64,000 bases of DNA from JAGPCK01 sp964535575 (GTDB lineage: Bacteria > Bacteroidota > Bacteroidia > UKL13-3). A program made the position numbers and the translations under genes. Shown here piece after piece: positions 1 through 9,522 of this stretch. The notes under the pieces are model-generated. The model did no database searches, was not told where the DNA came from, and was given only the letters and a program-made list of their open reading frames with translations. The stretch lies in NCBI GenBank assembly GCA_964535575.1, contig CAZHTC010000008.1, forward strand, positions 62,001 through 126,000, given 5' to 3'. How positions within the stretch are numbered: the stretch's first letter is position 1; every line of letters starts with the position of its first letter.

Positions 1-1
1 G

Positions 2-286
2 CATGGAAATAATATATATGCCGTGCTTGATTTTACCAGTGATAAGGCATTGAGCGATTCGTGCTATCTGGTAATGCAACTGATGACGGCAGATAGTGTG
101 TGGCTAAAACAACAAGTTCCGCTCAACAGGTTTAGCAAAAAGGGAAATGGAGGAAGGGCATTTGTTTCTATTCCGTTTCAGCATTTTAAAACCGAACAGG
201 ATTTATTAAAGGTTTTATTATCCAACCCGCTTGGGGAGCCATTTTGCGTGAACCAAATGTGGCTATGCGAGGAAGTGTATCAATAA
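2..286 (+). CDS. C-terminal fragment of an unknown protein
   Basis: The reading frame is open from the first bases of the window, so the 94 codons seen are the end of a gene that starts outside. A GTG at 23 is the first possible start inside the window but nothing favours it. The fragment has no signal, membrane segment or motif I recognise; it looks like a soluble mixed alpha/beta domain with several Phe and Trp residues. A clear hairpin terminator follows the stop directly. Function unknown. Confidence 0.6.
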   Translation, partial: HGNNIYAVLDFTSDKALSDSCYLVMQLMTADSVWLKQQVPLNRFSKKGNGGRAFVSIPFQHFKTEQDLLKVLLSNPLGEPFCVNQMWLCEEVYQ

Positions 287-316
287 AAAAGGCCACACTT
301 TGGGTATGGCCTTTTT
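286..316. terminator. Hairpin terminator between convergent genes
   Basis: A 10 bp perfect stem (286-295 with 307-316) built on GGCCA/TGGCC, flanked by A and T runs, with an 11 base loop. The A/T flanks make it usable in both directions, ending the gene before it and the dehydrogenase gene converging from the right. Confidence 0.8.
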
Positions 317-335
317 ACTATGAGCGACAAGGTAA

Positions 336-1253
336 TTAAACCGTAGCCGGAGTGTTTTTAGGCAATTTGCTGAATTGGTCGGCCACCACTAATTCTTTAC
401 TTCCAGGAGTGTACTTATAAAACCCTTCTCCGGTTTTTACACCTAAACATCCCGAAGTTACCATGTTTACCAATAAAGGACACGGAGCATATTTAGGATT
501 TCCAAATCCATCATGCAGCACATTCATGATAGCGAGGCAAACATCAAGTCCAATAAAGTCTGCCAATTGAAGCGGCCCCATTGGGTGAGCCATTCCCAAA
601 CGCATTACTGTGTCAATTTCTTCCACATCCCCCACACCCTCGTAAAGCGAAATAATAGCTTCATTAATCATAGGCATTAAAATACGGTTGGCTATAAAAC
701 CGGGGTAGTCGTTTGACTCGGCCGGAATTTTTCCGATAGCTTTTGATAATGTCATTACACTTTCCGTAACTTCCTTTGATGTTTTGTATCCGTTAATTAC
801 TTCCACTAGTTTCATCATTGGAACCGGATTCATAAAGTGCATCCCTATTACTTTATCGGGGCGTTTAGTTACCGAACCTATTTTGGTAATGGAAATTGAA
901 GAAGTGTTTGAAGCCAGAATACAATGTGCAGGGGCCGATGCATCAAGGTCTCTGAAAATATTGAGTTTGATTTCGATGTTTTCGGTAGCTGCTTCTACTA
1001 CTAAGTCGGCATTTGAAACGCCTTCTGAAACTTTTGTTTTGGTAGTGATGTTGGCCAAAGTGGCAGTTTTTTGTTCTTCGGTTAATGAGCCTTTGCTCAC
1101 CTGACGATCGAGGTTTTTGCCAATCGTTGCAAGTGCTCTGTCAAGTGCCGCCTGATTGATATCGATTAAGGTAACCTGATAACCGTTTTGGGCAAAAACG
1201 TGAGCAATTCCATTTCCCATAGTGCCCGATCCGATAACGCTGATGTACTTCAT
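336..1253 (-). CDS. 3-hydroxyacyl-CoA (3-hydroxybutyryl-CoA) dehydrogenase
   Basis: A 305 residue NAD-dependent dehydrogenase that oxidises (S)-3-hydroxyacyl-CoA to 3-ketoacyl-CoA in fatty acid or butyrate-type metabolism. The N-terminus has the Rossmann motif GSGTMGNG (residues 8-15), followed by the NTSS stretch and the catalytic His in GMHFMNPVP; the C-terminal half is the helical dimerisation domain. Length fits single-domain family members (about 280-310). An in-frame ATG 63 bases upstream exists, but the chosen start places the Rossmann strand right at the N-terminus, as in homologues, and the promoter at 1286-1317 lies between the two, which excludes the longer form. It gives the (S) isomer, so it is not the PhaB reductase for the PHA genes at 35-38 kb. 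Confidence 0.92.
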   Translation of the reverse strand: MKYISVIGSGTMGNGIAHVFAQNGYQVTLIDINQAALDRALATIGKNLDRQVSKGSLTEEQKTATLANITTKTKVSEGVSNADLVVEAATENIEIKLNIFRDLDASAPAHCILASNTSSISITKIGSVTKRPDKVIGMHFMNPVPMMKLVEVINGYKTSKEVTESVMTLSKAIGKIPAESNDYPGFIANRILMPMINEAIISLYEGVGDVEEIDTVMRLGMAHPMGPLQLADFIGLDVCLAIMNVLHDGFGNPKYAPCPLLVNMVTSGCLGVKTGEGFYKYTPGSKELVVADQFSKLPKNTPATV

Positions 1254-1285
1254 TTGAGTAATGATTTTCTTTGAATTAAGTGCGG

Positions 1286-1317
1286 CAAATGTATTGTTTG
1301 CCCTTAGATAAATCAAA
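1286..1317 (-). promoter_or_regulatory. Bacteroidota-type promoter of the dehydrogenase gene
   Basis: On the minus strand: TTTG (1314-1317), 20 bases, then TACATTTG (1286-1293). This matches the phylum's sigma consensus TTTG-N19-21-TAnnTTTG exactly. It predicts a short leader before the ATG at 1253. Confidence 0.75.
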
Positions 1318-1334
1318 ACAAAATCGAAAATGTT

Positions 1335-3701
1335 TTACTCTTTTACAAAGCGCGCCAAAAGCTTCCCTTCACCTGTCTGAACAATAATAAGATACATGCC
1401 CTTTGAAAGTTGATTTACTTGGATTTTCAGTTGTTTTTCGGTGCTTTTCAACATTGTTTCGTACATCATCTTCCCTGACAAATCGACAATGCTCAGCTTA
1501 TCGGCAGTAACCGAATGCGGAATTTGTACATGTACCGTTTCGGTAACCGGATTGGGAAATATCTGAAGTTGGTTTGGCGCCTGATGTTTAGTTGCCGTAC
1601 CCAACGATACATCATACATAGCCAATGTATAATCTCCTTTTTTCAGGTTATTGATGCGGATGGTTCCGTATTTATCGGTTTTGGTTCCGGTGGTTTTAAC
1701 TATATCAGAATACAACTGCCAAATGGTTTCGCCCACAGGCCGATATACCAGTACCAGACTGTCTTCTGTTTTACGGATAAAAGTATGGTCTAAATATCCG
1801 GTGTTTCCTATTTGCGAAGGTTGTCTTCCGTCATAAGTAATGTACGCGGTTGCTTTAAAATCGGCCGGCCACAATCCGTCAACTGTCCAGTACCTATAAT
1901 TGGAAACATACAATCCGGGTATTTTACAACTTAACTGATCGGCCGGAAACCAATGGTGTTCCACTCTTACCAAAGCCGAATCGGTGCAGGTAGTTGCCTT
2001 TATACGCATGAGCGCTTCTTCAAAATCAACTGAATCATTCTGACGCATCACTGCATGTTTATCTGTAATGGCATCGCTTATACGTTCGTCAAAATCCAGG
2101 GCCACGTACACCGGCCTGAATGGTAACAAAGCTTCGGCAACCGGATATTGTGTAAACGGAAGAGCCGTTAAGGTAAAATCATATCGTTCCCATTTGGCAC
2201 CAAAGGCGGTGAGATAAATAAGTGCGGTATCTTTGATAAAACTCACCGCATCCGAAGTTCCCACGGCCCATCGGTCGAGGTACACATTTAAGTGAAATTG
2301 ATTTGCAACCGGGGTAGTTACTTCAAATGTTTTAATCTTTATGTGCGGGAATCCGGAACTTTTCATCCAGCTTGTACGCTGATTAATTCCACCGCAGTTA
2401 AAATACTGATCGTTGCTTTCCCAATAACCATAAACCGGCATCAGCGAATTGTTTACAAACATATCTTTAAGTGCCTGCACACTATTGGCAGGGTATTGCG
2501 GACAAAGGTTTCGGAGTGTGTGCGCTACATCGGCTCCTTTTTTATAGGAATGTGTTCCGTAAGTATAGGCATGGGGCACTCCCGAAACCGGCAAATAGCC
2601 GCCTTCTTTTAAATGAGCAAATTGCAAAACGTATTTATGATTTGCCCTTACTGATTTTTTAAAAGCAGGAGTTCCGTAAACATATTCGGTAAACAACGAT
2701 TCGCAGTAGGCAGCCCATCCTTCATTAAGCCACATATCGGCAGAGGTGGCACAATCATATAATCCGCCAAACCAGCTATGCGAAAGTTCGTGTGCCATCA
2801 TAGTTTCGTAAGCCAGTGTTCCATCAATGGCAAATAGCGGATAAGCAATATTTCCAGTGTGTTCCATAGCACCTCCCGCAAAGGGAACCGCATTGTACCC
2901 TATTCTGTCAAACGGATAGGGACCAAGCACTTCTTCAAACAGATAAAGTGCACTATCCAGATTTTTAAAAGAAGCCCTCATCTTGGCAGTATCGGAAGCA
3001 AGGGCATTAAGAATAACCGGAATATTTTTACCGGTGAGCCTGCTATGAAAAGTGCGTGTTACGGATGCATAAGGAGCGATGGCTACCGAGGAGAGATAAA
3101 CCGGAATTAAGTGGTTCTCTTTCCAATGCCAGGTGCGTTCGTTGCTGCCTGTAACCTGGGTTCCCTGCAATAGTCCGTTACAAAAAACTTTGTTAACGGT
3201 ATCGGTGGTAATGTAATAATCAAATGCCGAACGGGAACGGAAATCGTCTAAACACGGAAACCAAACCCGGCCAAAACTATTGGGATTGGCAGCAAAACCA
3301 ACTCCCATATTATATGCGTATTGCCCGTTGAAATAAAATCCTCCCCAGGTGGCATCGGAAACGGGAGTGCCATGATAATAAACTGAAATTTTAACTGAAT
3401 CATTTTGGGGCAGGGCATAGGTGTTTCTTACTTTCAGCAGGGTGTCGTTGTACTGAAAAGAAACTTTAAGGTTGTTGATTTTTACCGAATCAACCGTAAG
3501 CTTTAACAAATCCAGCTGAATATCCTGCAACGAGTCAACCTTTGATTTAACTGTTAGTTCCGTATAGCCTGCAATAGTTTTAGATGATTGATTAATTTTT
3601 AACCGGATGGTATATTGGGAAATAGCGATCGAGTCGAATCTTGATTGAGCACTCAACTGATTTACGCTGAGGGCGAGTAAGAAAAAAAGTACCTGTTTCA
3701 T
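1335..3701 (-). CDS. Secreted M1 family aminopeptidase with T9SS sorting domain
   Basis: A 788 residue zinc metallopeptidase. After a signal peptide (hydrophobic run ending in LSAQS), the M1 N-terminal beta domain leads into the exopeptidase motif GGAMEH (276-281) and the zinc site HELSH (304-308) with the third ligand Glu327 18 residues on, in WLNEGWA. The last ~75 residues (from NQLQIFPNP) are a T9SS type A sorting domain, so the enzyme is exported and probably attached to the cell surface. The start was moved 32 codons inside the longest frame because only there does a signal peptide begin. The family motif is normally GxMEN; here it is MEH, as in some bacterial secreted relatives. Likely role: digestion of extracellular peptides. 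Confidence 0.92.
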   Translation of the reverse strand: MKQVLFFLLALSVNQLSAQSRFDSIAISQYTIRLKINQSSKTIAGYTELTVKSKVDSLQDIQLDLLKLTVDSVKINNLKVSFQYNDTLLKVRNTYALPQNDSVKISVYYHGTPVSDATWGGFYFNGQYAYNMGVGFAANPNSFGRVWFPCLDDFRSRSAFDYYITTDTVNKVFCNGLLQGTQVTGSNERTWHWKENHLIPVYLSSVAIAPYASVTRTFHSRLTGKNIPVILNALASDTAKMRASFKNLDSALYLFEEVLGPYPFDRIGYNAVPFAGGAMEHTGNIAYPLFAIDGTLAYETMMAHELSHSWFGGLYDCATSADMWLNEGWAAYCESLFTEYVYGTPAFKKSVRANHKYVLQFAHLKEGGYLPVSGVPHAYTYGTHSYKKGADVAHTLRNLCPQYPANSVQALKDMFVNNSLMPVYGYWESNDQYFNCGGINQRTSWMKSSGFPHIKIKTFEVTTPVANQFHLNVYLDRWAVGTSDAVSFIKDTALIYLTAFGAKWERYDFTLTALPFTQYPVAEALLPFRPVYVALDFDERISDAITDKHAVMRQNDSVDFEEALMRIKATTCTDSALVRVEHHWFPADQLSCKIPGLYVSNYRYWTVDGLWPADFKATAYITYDGRQPSQIGNTGYLDHTFIRKTEDSLVLVYRPVGETIWQLYSDIVKTTGTKTDKYGTIRINNLKKGDYTLAMYDVSLGTATKHQAPNQLQIFPNPVTETVHVQIPHSVTADKLSIVDLSGKMMYETMLKSTEKQLKIQVNQLSKGMYLIIVQTGEGKLLARFVKE

Positions 3702-3799
3702 TAAATCAAAGTTAAGCATATAAATCATTTTTGAAAAGCCCGGCTCCAACCTTGAATAAATCAATAACTTCTTTAATTTCGTGCTATAAAAAATCATCA

Positions 3800-3872
3800 G
3801 CGGGATTAGCTCAGTTGGTAGAGCGTCAGTTTCCCAAACTGAAGGCCGCGGGTTCGAGTCCCGTATCCCGCT
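3800..3872 (+). tRNA. tRNA-Gly (anticodon CCC)
   Basis: A 73 base cloverleaf: acceptor GCGGGAT pairs with ATCCCGC, the D arm is GCTC/GAGC, the anticodon stem TCAGT/ACTGA closes the 7 base loop TTCCCAA (anticodon CCC, reading GGG), and the T arm is GCGGG-TTCGAGT-CCCGT. CCA is not encoded. It stands alone, 12 bases upstream of the rsmF start. Confidence 0.95.
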
Positions 3873-3884
3873 CTTAACATATAC

Positions 3885-5240
3885 GTGCAGTTACCCGCTT
3901 TATTTCGTTCGCGCATTCAAAAACAACAAGGCATTGAAGCCGAAGCGTTTTTTGAATCATTTCAACAACCTGTTCCGGTTTCAGTACGGGTAAATCCTGT
4001 CAAACCTATAGCTATTCTTTCATCCTGGCAACAGGTTCCGTGGCACCCGCAGGGATATTACCTGCCGCATCGCCCTGATTTTACTTCCGACCCTTTGTTT
4101 CATGCCGGAGCATATTATGTACAGGAGGCTTCTTCCATGTTTTTATATCAGGTGTTAACACAGGTAGCCGATTTAAAACAGCCATTGAAGGTACTTGACA
4201 TGTGTGCAGCCCCGGGAGGAAAAAGTACCTTATTACTTAGTTTACTCAATGAACAAAGTTTTTTGGTAGCCAATGAAGTGATTCGTTCAAGGGTGCAACC
4301 TTTAAAACAAAACCTCATTAAGTGGGGAAAATCCAATTGCATTATCAGCAATAATGACCCGGCCGATTTTGAATTTCTGGAAGGTTATTTTGATATAGTG
4401 ATAGTGGATGCACCCTGCTCGGGTGAAGGCATGTTCAGAAAGGACGAAAAAGCCAGAAATGAATGGAGTCCTGAACAGGTTTCACTATGCGCTTCACGGC
4501 AAAATCGCATTGTGGATAAAGCCGCTGCGCTTGTTAAAAAAGGAGGTTTTTTAATTTACAGTACCTGCACATTTGCAAATGAAGAAAACGAAGACCAGAT
4601 ACAACGGTTACTTGATACAGGCATTTGGGAAAGCATCTCCATCAATGTACAGCCTGAATGGGGAATTACTGCATCGTCTGTAGATCGGGTAAAAGGGTAT
4701 CGCTTTTATCCGCATAAAGCAAAAGGCGAAGGATTGTTTATGGCCTGTTTGCAAAAAACTGACGGAGATGAAACAGAAGCGGTACCGGGTAAAAAACTCA
4801 GTTTCCTGCCACCAAAACAGGTTCCTGTTCTCACTAAATGGCTTACCAATACCGATTCGTTTAGTTTTGTTTTGGGCAAAGAGCAAATTTATGCTATACC
4901 CGCTTTTATGACCGATGTATACGGTCGTTTGTCAACCCGTTTAAGTATTGTACAATGTGGTTTTCCAATTGGGAAGCTGGCAGGAGATGATTTGATTCCA
5001 TCGCATGAACTGGCCTTAAGCAATGCACTCACCAATGAAATTCCTTATGTTGAACTTGATTTGAATAACGCATTGCTTTATTTAAAGAAAGGATCGCTTA
5101 AGCCTGATTCAACCTGGCCCAAAGGATGGGTAACGGCAAACTATATGGGAAAACGGTTGGGGTGGATGAAAGTAATGCCAAACCGCATGAATAATTATTT
5201 TCCAACCGACTGGAGAATTTTGAAGGATATCGAAATCTGA
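3885..5240 (+). CDS. rsmF: rRNA (cytosine-C5) methyltransferase, RsmF/NOL1-NOP2-Sun family
   Basis: A 451 residue SAM-dependent RNA m5C methyltransferase. SAM motif I is DMCAAPGGKS (105-114); the two family cysteines are Cys178 in DAPCSGEGMF (general catalysis) and Cys228 in YSTCTF (nucleophile or release). The C-terminal ~150 residues match the PUA-like extension of RsmF/YebU proteins, so 16S rRNA is the likely substrate, although the exact cytosine cannot be read from sequence. The start is a GTG; no ATG precedes it between the tRNA end and the conserved N-terminus. It may be transcribed together with the tRNA 12 bases upstream. Confidence 0.9.
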   Translation: MQLPALFRSRIQKQQGIEAEAFFESFQQPVPVSVRVNPVKPIAILSSWQQVPWHPQGYYLPHRPDFTSDPLFHAGAYYVQEASSMFLYQVLTQVADLKQPLKVLDMCAAPGGKSTLLLSLLNEQSFLVANEVIRSRVQPLKQNLIKWGKSNCIISNNDPADFEFLEGYFDIVIVDAPCSGEGMFRKDEKARNEWSPEQVSLCASRQNRIVDKAAALVKKGGFLIYSTCTFANEENEDQIQRLLDTGIWESISINVQPEWGITASSVDRVKGYRFYPHKAKGEGLFMACLQKTDGDETEAVPGKKLSFLPPKQVPVLTKWLTNTDSFSFVLGKEQIYAIPAFMTDVYGRLSTRLSIVQCGFPIGKLAGDDLIPSHELALSNALTNEIPYVELDLNNALLYLKKGSLKPDSTWPKGWVTANYMGKRLGWMKVMPNRMNNYFPTDWRILKDIEI

Positions 5241-5250
5241 ATTACCTTTG
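5219..5250 (+). promoter_or_regulatory. Promoter inside the 3' end of rsmF
   Basis: TTTG (5219-5222), 20 bases, TACCTTTG (5243-5250): an exact phylum consensus promoter overlapping the end of rsmF. Only five bases separate it from the ATG at 5256, so the transcript would have almost no leader. Confidence 0.75.
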
Positions 5251-5255
5251 AGGCT

Positions 5256-5861
5256 ATGCGTATCATGCTTTTTTGTTTTGTAACAGTTGCTCTTTTTTCC
5301 TGCCGGAAAGAATGTAATACCATCGTCCATCCGGGAGTTATTGATTCGGCTACGGCAGTTTGGTTTACGGATTCGGTAACAAACGATTTTATTTTTAAAT
5401 CGGCAGATGATACTTCCTTTTCACAACCGCTCACCATTACGGCCTCTCGCACCGGATGGCAATATCCTGAAGGCGGCACGGATTGTAAAGATCTTTTCAT
5501 GACTTCTTACCAGCTTACCGGCTTTACCATCGGAAGCACTAAATTTACTCATTCTACTGAACAAAACAGCCTGAACGGCCCTCGTGTAAAAATAGATTTC
5601 AACAGTAATACACTCGCTTTTTTTACCGATAAAATAACCGACAGTCATCAATATAATGTAAGCGATACCGAAACGGTATGGTACAGTTATCAGCGTTACG
5701 ATTCGGTACAAATTTCGAATCGCTGGTATAAGCCTGTTTACTGGGTAAATGCGGTAGTGCCGGCTGAACCGGTTGGGGTAAACGTTCAGTTATTTGTAAC
5801 TCCGCACTGGGGTATAATTAAATATGTGCACGATACACTTACAATGGAATTGGTAAGATGA
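5256..5861 (+). CDS. Hypothetical lipoprotein
   Basis: A 201 residue protein with a short lipoprotein signal (MRIMLFCFVTVALFSC, lipobox LFSC, Cys16). The mature part is rich in Thr, Ser, Asp and aromatic residues and looks all-beta; I recognise no family. It begins a unit of three genes (4 base overlap with the next) driven by the promoter at 5219-5250. Probably anchored in the periplasm or on the outer membrane. Function unknown. Confidence 0.75.
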   Translation: MRIMLFCFVTVALFSCRKECNTIVHPGVIDSATAVWFTDSVTNDFIFKSADDTSFSQPLTITASRTGWQYPEGGTDCKDLFMTSYQLTGFTIGSTKFTHSTEQNSLNGPRVKIDFNSNTLAFFTDKITDSHQYNVSDTETVWYSYQRYDSVQISNRWYKPVYWVNAVVPAEPVGVNVQLFVTPHWGIIKYVHDTLTMELVR

Positions 5862-6313
5862 AAAACAAACTCGCAGTATTGTTGCTTTTACTTTCGGGGT
5901 GTTCGCAAAAGGAGCATATGAAACAATGCGAATGGATATTGGGCAACTGGATGTTTACTACTGACAGAGGCACCTTTTATGAAAGCTGGACAAAACAAGA
6001 TATCACCCATTTTAAAGGTTCGGGGTGTTTTGTAATAAAGGGTGATACGGTTTTTAAAGAATCGCTGATGCTCGAAAATAAAAACGGGGGAATTTTTTAT
6101 ATACCCACTATCGGAAATCAAAACGATGGAAAACCGGTGGAATTTATGATGATGGCTATGGGCAAAGAGTTAATTTTCGAAAACATGAGTCACGATTTTC
6201 CCAAGCGCATTGTGTACAAGTATGCCGATGATGATCATATCAAGGTTACGCTGTCGGGACTTGAAAAAGGGGAACCACGAACAGAAGTCTTAAATTTTAT
6301 CCGTAAACGCTGA
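5858..6313 (+). CDS. Lipoprotein of the DUF6265 type
   Basis: A 151 residue protein with a lipoprotein signal (lipobox LSGC, Cys15). The mature domain starts WILGNW and carries FENMSHDFPKRIVYKY, which resembles the conserved C-terminal part of DUF6265 proteins, a small lipocalin-like beta fold of unknown function. It overlaps the upstream lipoprotein gene by four bases and is followed one base later by the DUF72 gene, so the three are translated from one message. Confidence 0.75.
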   Translation: MKNKLAVLLLLLSGCSQKEHMKQCEWILGNWMFTTDRGTFYESWTKQDITHFKGSGCFVIKGDTVFKESLMLENKNGGIFYIPTIGNQNDGKPVEFMMMAMGKELIFENMSHDFPKRIVYKYADDDHIKVTLSGLEKGEPRTEVLNFIRKR

Positions 6314-6314
6314 T

Positions 6315-7220
6315 ATGGAATTTGGAAAAGCCGAACAGGCGGAATTACACACCATTGATTACTCTTTGCCTAAAGACACCAAACTTACTAAGGATGTTTT
6401 AAAAGCTGCCAAAGGAAAACAACCTGTTCAGATTTATATTGGTTGTGCCAAATGGGGCAGGCCCGATTGGGTCGGTAAAATTTATCCTCCAAAAACCAGG
6501 GCGGCCGATTTTCTTGAGCATTACGCTACTCATTTTAACAGCATTGAATTAAATGCTACGTTTTATAAAATTCCGGATCGCGCTACCGTGGCAGGCTGGA
6601 AAAGTAAAGTTGGAAAAGAATTTAAGTTCGTTCCTAAATTTACAGATGTAATTACGCATATTAAGCGGCTGAAAGAGGTAAACGCTTATGTTGATCAGTT
6701 TCTTGAAGGCATTGATGCGTTTGGAAAAAACCTTGGCCCTGTTTTTCTCATGCCGCATCCTCAAATGGGATTAAAACACCTCGAAACGTTTGAGCGTTTT
6801 ATTCAATCACTGCCCAAAGACCTGGATTTATTTATGGAAGTGCGCCACCCCGAATGGTTTGGCAAAGAAGGAGAGGAGTTGTTTCGTTTACTGAACAAAT
6901 TAAAAGCTGGCAGCATAATAACCGATGCAGCCGGACGAAGAGATTGTGTACACATGAATCTGACTACCCCCGAATGTTTTATCCGGTTTGTAGGAAACAG
7001 CCTGCACCCAACAGATTATTCGCGTATTGACGAATGGGTATTGCGTTTAAAAAGCTGGATGAAACAAGGTATTGAGCGTATTTATTTTTTCATGCATCAG
7101 CATGAGGAATTGTATTCTCCTGAGTTGATACGCTACACCATTCAGCAATTAAACAAACAATGTAAACTATCCATTAAAGAACCGGTGTTTTACAACGACC
7201 AATCAAAGAATCTTTTTTAG
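6315..7220 (+). CDS. DUF72 (YecE-like) family protein
   Basis: A 301 residue TIM-barrel protein of the DUF72 family. Diagnostic parts: IYIGCAKWGRPDWVGKIYPP near residue 40, NSIELNATFYKIP, FKFVPKFTDVITHIKRL, and the C-terminal YFFMHQHEE segment. The biochemical activity of the family is not established. Last gene of the 5256-7220 unit; its stop abuts the stop of the convergent penicillin-binding protein gene with no spacer. Confidence 0.88.
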   Translation: MEFGKAEQAELHTIDYSLPKDTKLTKDVLKAAKGKQPVQIYIGCAKWGRPDWVGKIYPPKTRAADFLEHYATHFNSIELNATFYKIPDRATVAGWKSKVGKEFKFVPKFTDVITHIKRLKEVNAYVDQFLEGIDAFGKNLGPVFLMPHPQMGLKHLETFERFIQSLPKDLDLFMEVRHPEWFGKEGEELFRLLNKLKAGSIITDAAGRRDCVHMNLTTPECFIRFVGNSLHPTDYSRIDEWVLRLKSWMKQGIERIYFFMHQHEELYSPELIRYTIQQLNKQCKLSIKEPVFYNDQSKNLF

Positions 7221-9491
7221 TTATTCGGCTATCGAGGCCGAATCGGGCACCGCAGGAATCTGTTCGGTTGAATCACCAGTGGCTTTTGGGGCAACGCTTC
7301 CGCATTGATATTGTCTTTTTATTTTTTCTTTGGGAGTTGGGAATTTTGCAGGTAAAATATCCGTTTCCGGATGCTCGTAAACCAATTCCATAAAACGGCC
7401 ATAGATAGGCAATGCCGTTTTCGAACCTTCACCCAGTTCCGATACCCTGAAGTGGATACTCGGGTCATCGGCTCCTACCCATACTCCCGTTACCAAATCT
7501 TTGGTTAGTCCAAGATACCACCCGTCAGAATGATTACTTGAGGTTCCAGTTTTTCCGCCAACCTCATTTTTTTGCCAGTGCAGTTTGTATTCCCACAAGG
7601 CCTGCGAAGTGCCTCCGGGTTCCTGCATTCCGCCTCTCAACATCCACACCATCAGCCAGGCTGTTTCTTCATCCAATACCCGTTTGGATTGCGCTTTAAA
7701 TTCAACCAGCAATTTTCCTTCGCGATCGTAAATTTTATTTACGAGTACAGGCTCGGCATACATTCCCTCGGCTAAAAAAGTTCCATAGGCATTTACCATT
7801 TCCTGCAGGTTCACCACACTTGATCCGAGGCAAATGGATGGCACTTTAGCCAGCGATGATTTAATACCGCAACGGTGGGCGTAATCCACCACATTATCCC
7901 AACCTACTTTTTCGGTAAGTTGCGCAGTAACCGAGTTGCACGATTTTGCCATTGCCCAGCGTAAACTCATGTGGTAACCGGTAAATACCCAGTCGCTGTT
8001 TTGCGGAGACCACACCTTATTTTTTCCGTTTTCCGTATATTTAATATGCACGGGCTGGTCGTAAAAACGGTCGCACGGACTGTACCCCTTATCAATAGCC
8101 GTACAATAGGCAAATGGTTTAAAAGTGGAACCCGGCTGTCGTTTGCTTTGATTTACGTGGTCATATTTAAAATACTTGTGGCTTATGCCACCCACCCAGG
8201 CTTTAATATAACGTGTAAAAGGGTCGAGGGTCATTAATCCGGTTTGCATCAGGGTTAGGTAATAGCGCACCGAATCGTAGCTGGAAAAAGTAGTATCCCG
8301 TTCACCAAACCAGGTAAATACACGCATCACCTTTTTTATATTCAAACACGAATCAATGCTTAATGAATCTTCACCAAACTGTTTTTTAAGAGATTTATAC
8401 ACCGGGGTGCGCTGCATGTAATTTTGCAAAAAACCCTTTATCTCGTGTTTATCTTCATCTACCCAGGGGTTTCGTCCTTCCCAGTGATTATTAAATCTCC
8501 TTTGTATTTCGCGCATCTTTTCATTTACCGCCTGCTCAGCCAGCGATTGCAGTTTCGAGTCAATGGTGGAGTAAATCTTCAATCCATCACGATAAATATC
8601 GTATCCGTTTTCTTCGCACCAGTTTTCAATTGATTCTTTGGCAGCAGTTCGAAGGTAAGAGTCCTGTTCTTCTTCCTTAAGTTTTGATGATAAATCAATC
8701 AACATCGGAAGTTGTTTGAGCGAATCAACCTGTGCCGGTGAGAATGACTTGTATTTACCCAATTGAGTGATCACCACATTTCTCCGTTCTAATGCTGCCT
8801 CGGGTTTTGAGATAGGATTATAGGTTGAAGTGGCTTTGAGCATACCCACAAGTAAGCAGGATTCTTCGGTGGTTAGGTTTATCGGCTCTTTATTGAAATA
8901 CGTAAGTGAAGCGACTCTGATGCCATAGGCATTGTTTCCAAACCCAACAGTATTCAGGTACATTGCCAGTATTTCGGCCTTGCCATAATTATATTCTAAT
9001 TTTACGGCAGTTGTCCATTCTTTGGTTTTGTAAATAAGCGTGCGCAACCCGGGTATTTTACTCAGCAATCCTCTTGATTGAGTATGGCGTGTGCGAAAAA
9101 GGTTTTTTATCAATTGTTGGGTAATGGTACTTCCCCCGCGCTTGTCACCGGTAGCAGTTGAAAATGCGCCCCCCAGTGTCGATTTCAAATCAATTCCATG
9201 GTGGTGGTAAAACCGTATATCCTCAGTAGCAATTAAGGCATCAACAAAAACAGGTGCCACATCGGTTAACCTCACCGGGCTTCGTTTCTCCTTAAAGTAT
9301 TTACCTATTAAAACCGAATCGGCTGTGTATAATTCAGAAGCAATGGCTATTTGCGGGTTGCGCAATTCGTTAACTGAAGGAGAGGGGCCGAAGAGATAAA
9401 AAACATTTAAATCAACCAGTACCAGGTAAAGAAGAAATCCTGAAAAAATATTTCTCAGCAACCTGAACCACCTTTTTTCTAAAACCTTCAC
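7221..9491 (-). CDS. Class A penicillin-binding protein (PBP1A-like transglycosylase/transpeptidase)
   Basis: A 756 residue bifunctional peptidoglycan synthase: one N-terminal membrane anchor (about residues 13-35), a GT51 glycosyltransferase domain with catalytic Glu90 in ATEDIRF and GGSTITQQL (119-127), then the penicillin-binding transpeptidase domain with STFK (Ser455), SCN (517-519) and KTGT (647-650). All catalytic motifs are intact. It polymerises lipid II and cross-links stem peptides on the periplasmic face. The tail after residue 700 is short and Pro/Lys/Ser-rich with no added domain. Its 5' end is 31 bases from the end of the hydroxylase gene, so the two may be co-transcribed. Confidence 0.95.
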   Translation of the reverse strand: MKVLEKRWFRLLRNIFSGFLLYLVLVDLNVFYLFGPSPSVNELRNPQIAIASELYTADSVLIGKYFKEKRSPVRLTDVAPVFVDALIATEDIRFYHHHGIDLKSTLGGAFSTATGDKRGGSTITQQLIKNLFRTRHTQSRGLLSKIPGLRTLIYKTKEWTTAVKLEYNYGKAEILAMYLNTVGFGNNAYGIRVASLTYFNKEPINLTTEESCLLVGMLKATSTYNPISKPEAALERRNVVITQLGKYKSFSPAQVDSLKQLPMLIDLSSKLKEEEQDSYLRTAAKESIENWCEENGYDIYRDGLKIYSTIDSKLQSLAEQAVNEKMREIQRRFNNHWEGRNPWVDEDKHEIKGFLQNYMQRTPVYKSLKKQFGEDSLSIDSCLNIKKVMRVFTWFGERDTTFSSYDSVRYYLTLMQTGLMTLDPFTRYIKAWVGGISHKYFKYDHVNQSKRQPGSTFKPFAYCTAIDKGYSPCDRFYDQPVHIKYTENGKNKVWSPQNSDWVFTGYHMSLRWAMAKSCNSVTAQLTEKVGWDNVVDYAHRCGIKSSLAKVPSICLGSSVVNLQEMVNAYGTFLAEGMYAEPVLVNKIYDREGKLLVEFKAQSKRVLDEETAWLMVWMLRGGMQEPGGTSQALWEYKLHWQKNEVGGKTGTSSNHSDGWYLGLTKDLVTGVWVGADDPSIHFRVSELGEGSKTALPIYGRFMELVYEHPETDILPAKFPTPKEKIKRQYQCGSVAPKATGDSTEQIPAVPDSASIAE

Positions 9492-9522
9492 CGTGCAAAT
9501 ATGAGCTAAGCTTTGTAAAACT

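Noticed and set aside
784..1104. Open frame opposite the 3-hydroxyacyl-CoA dehydrogenase
   Set aside because: It is a shadow of a strongly conserved gene, with no family features or promoter.
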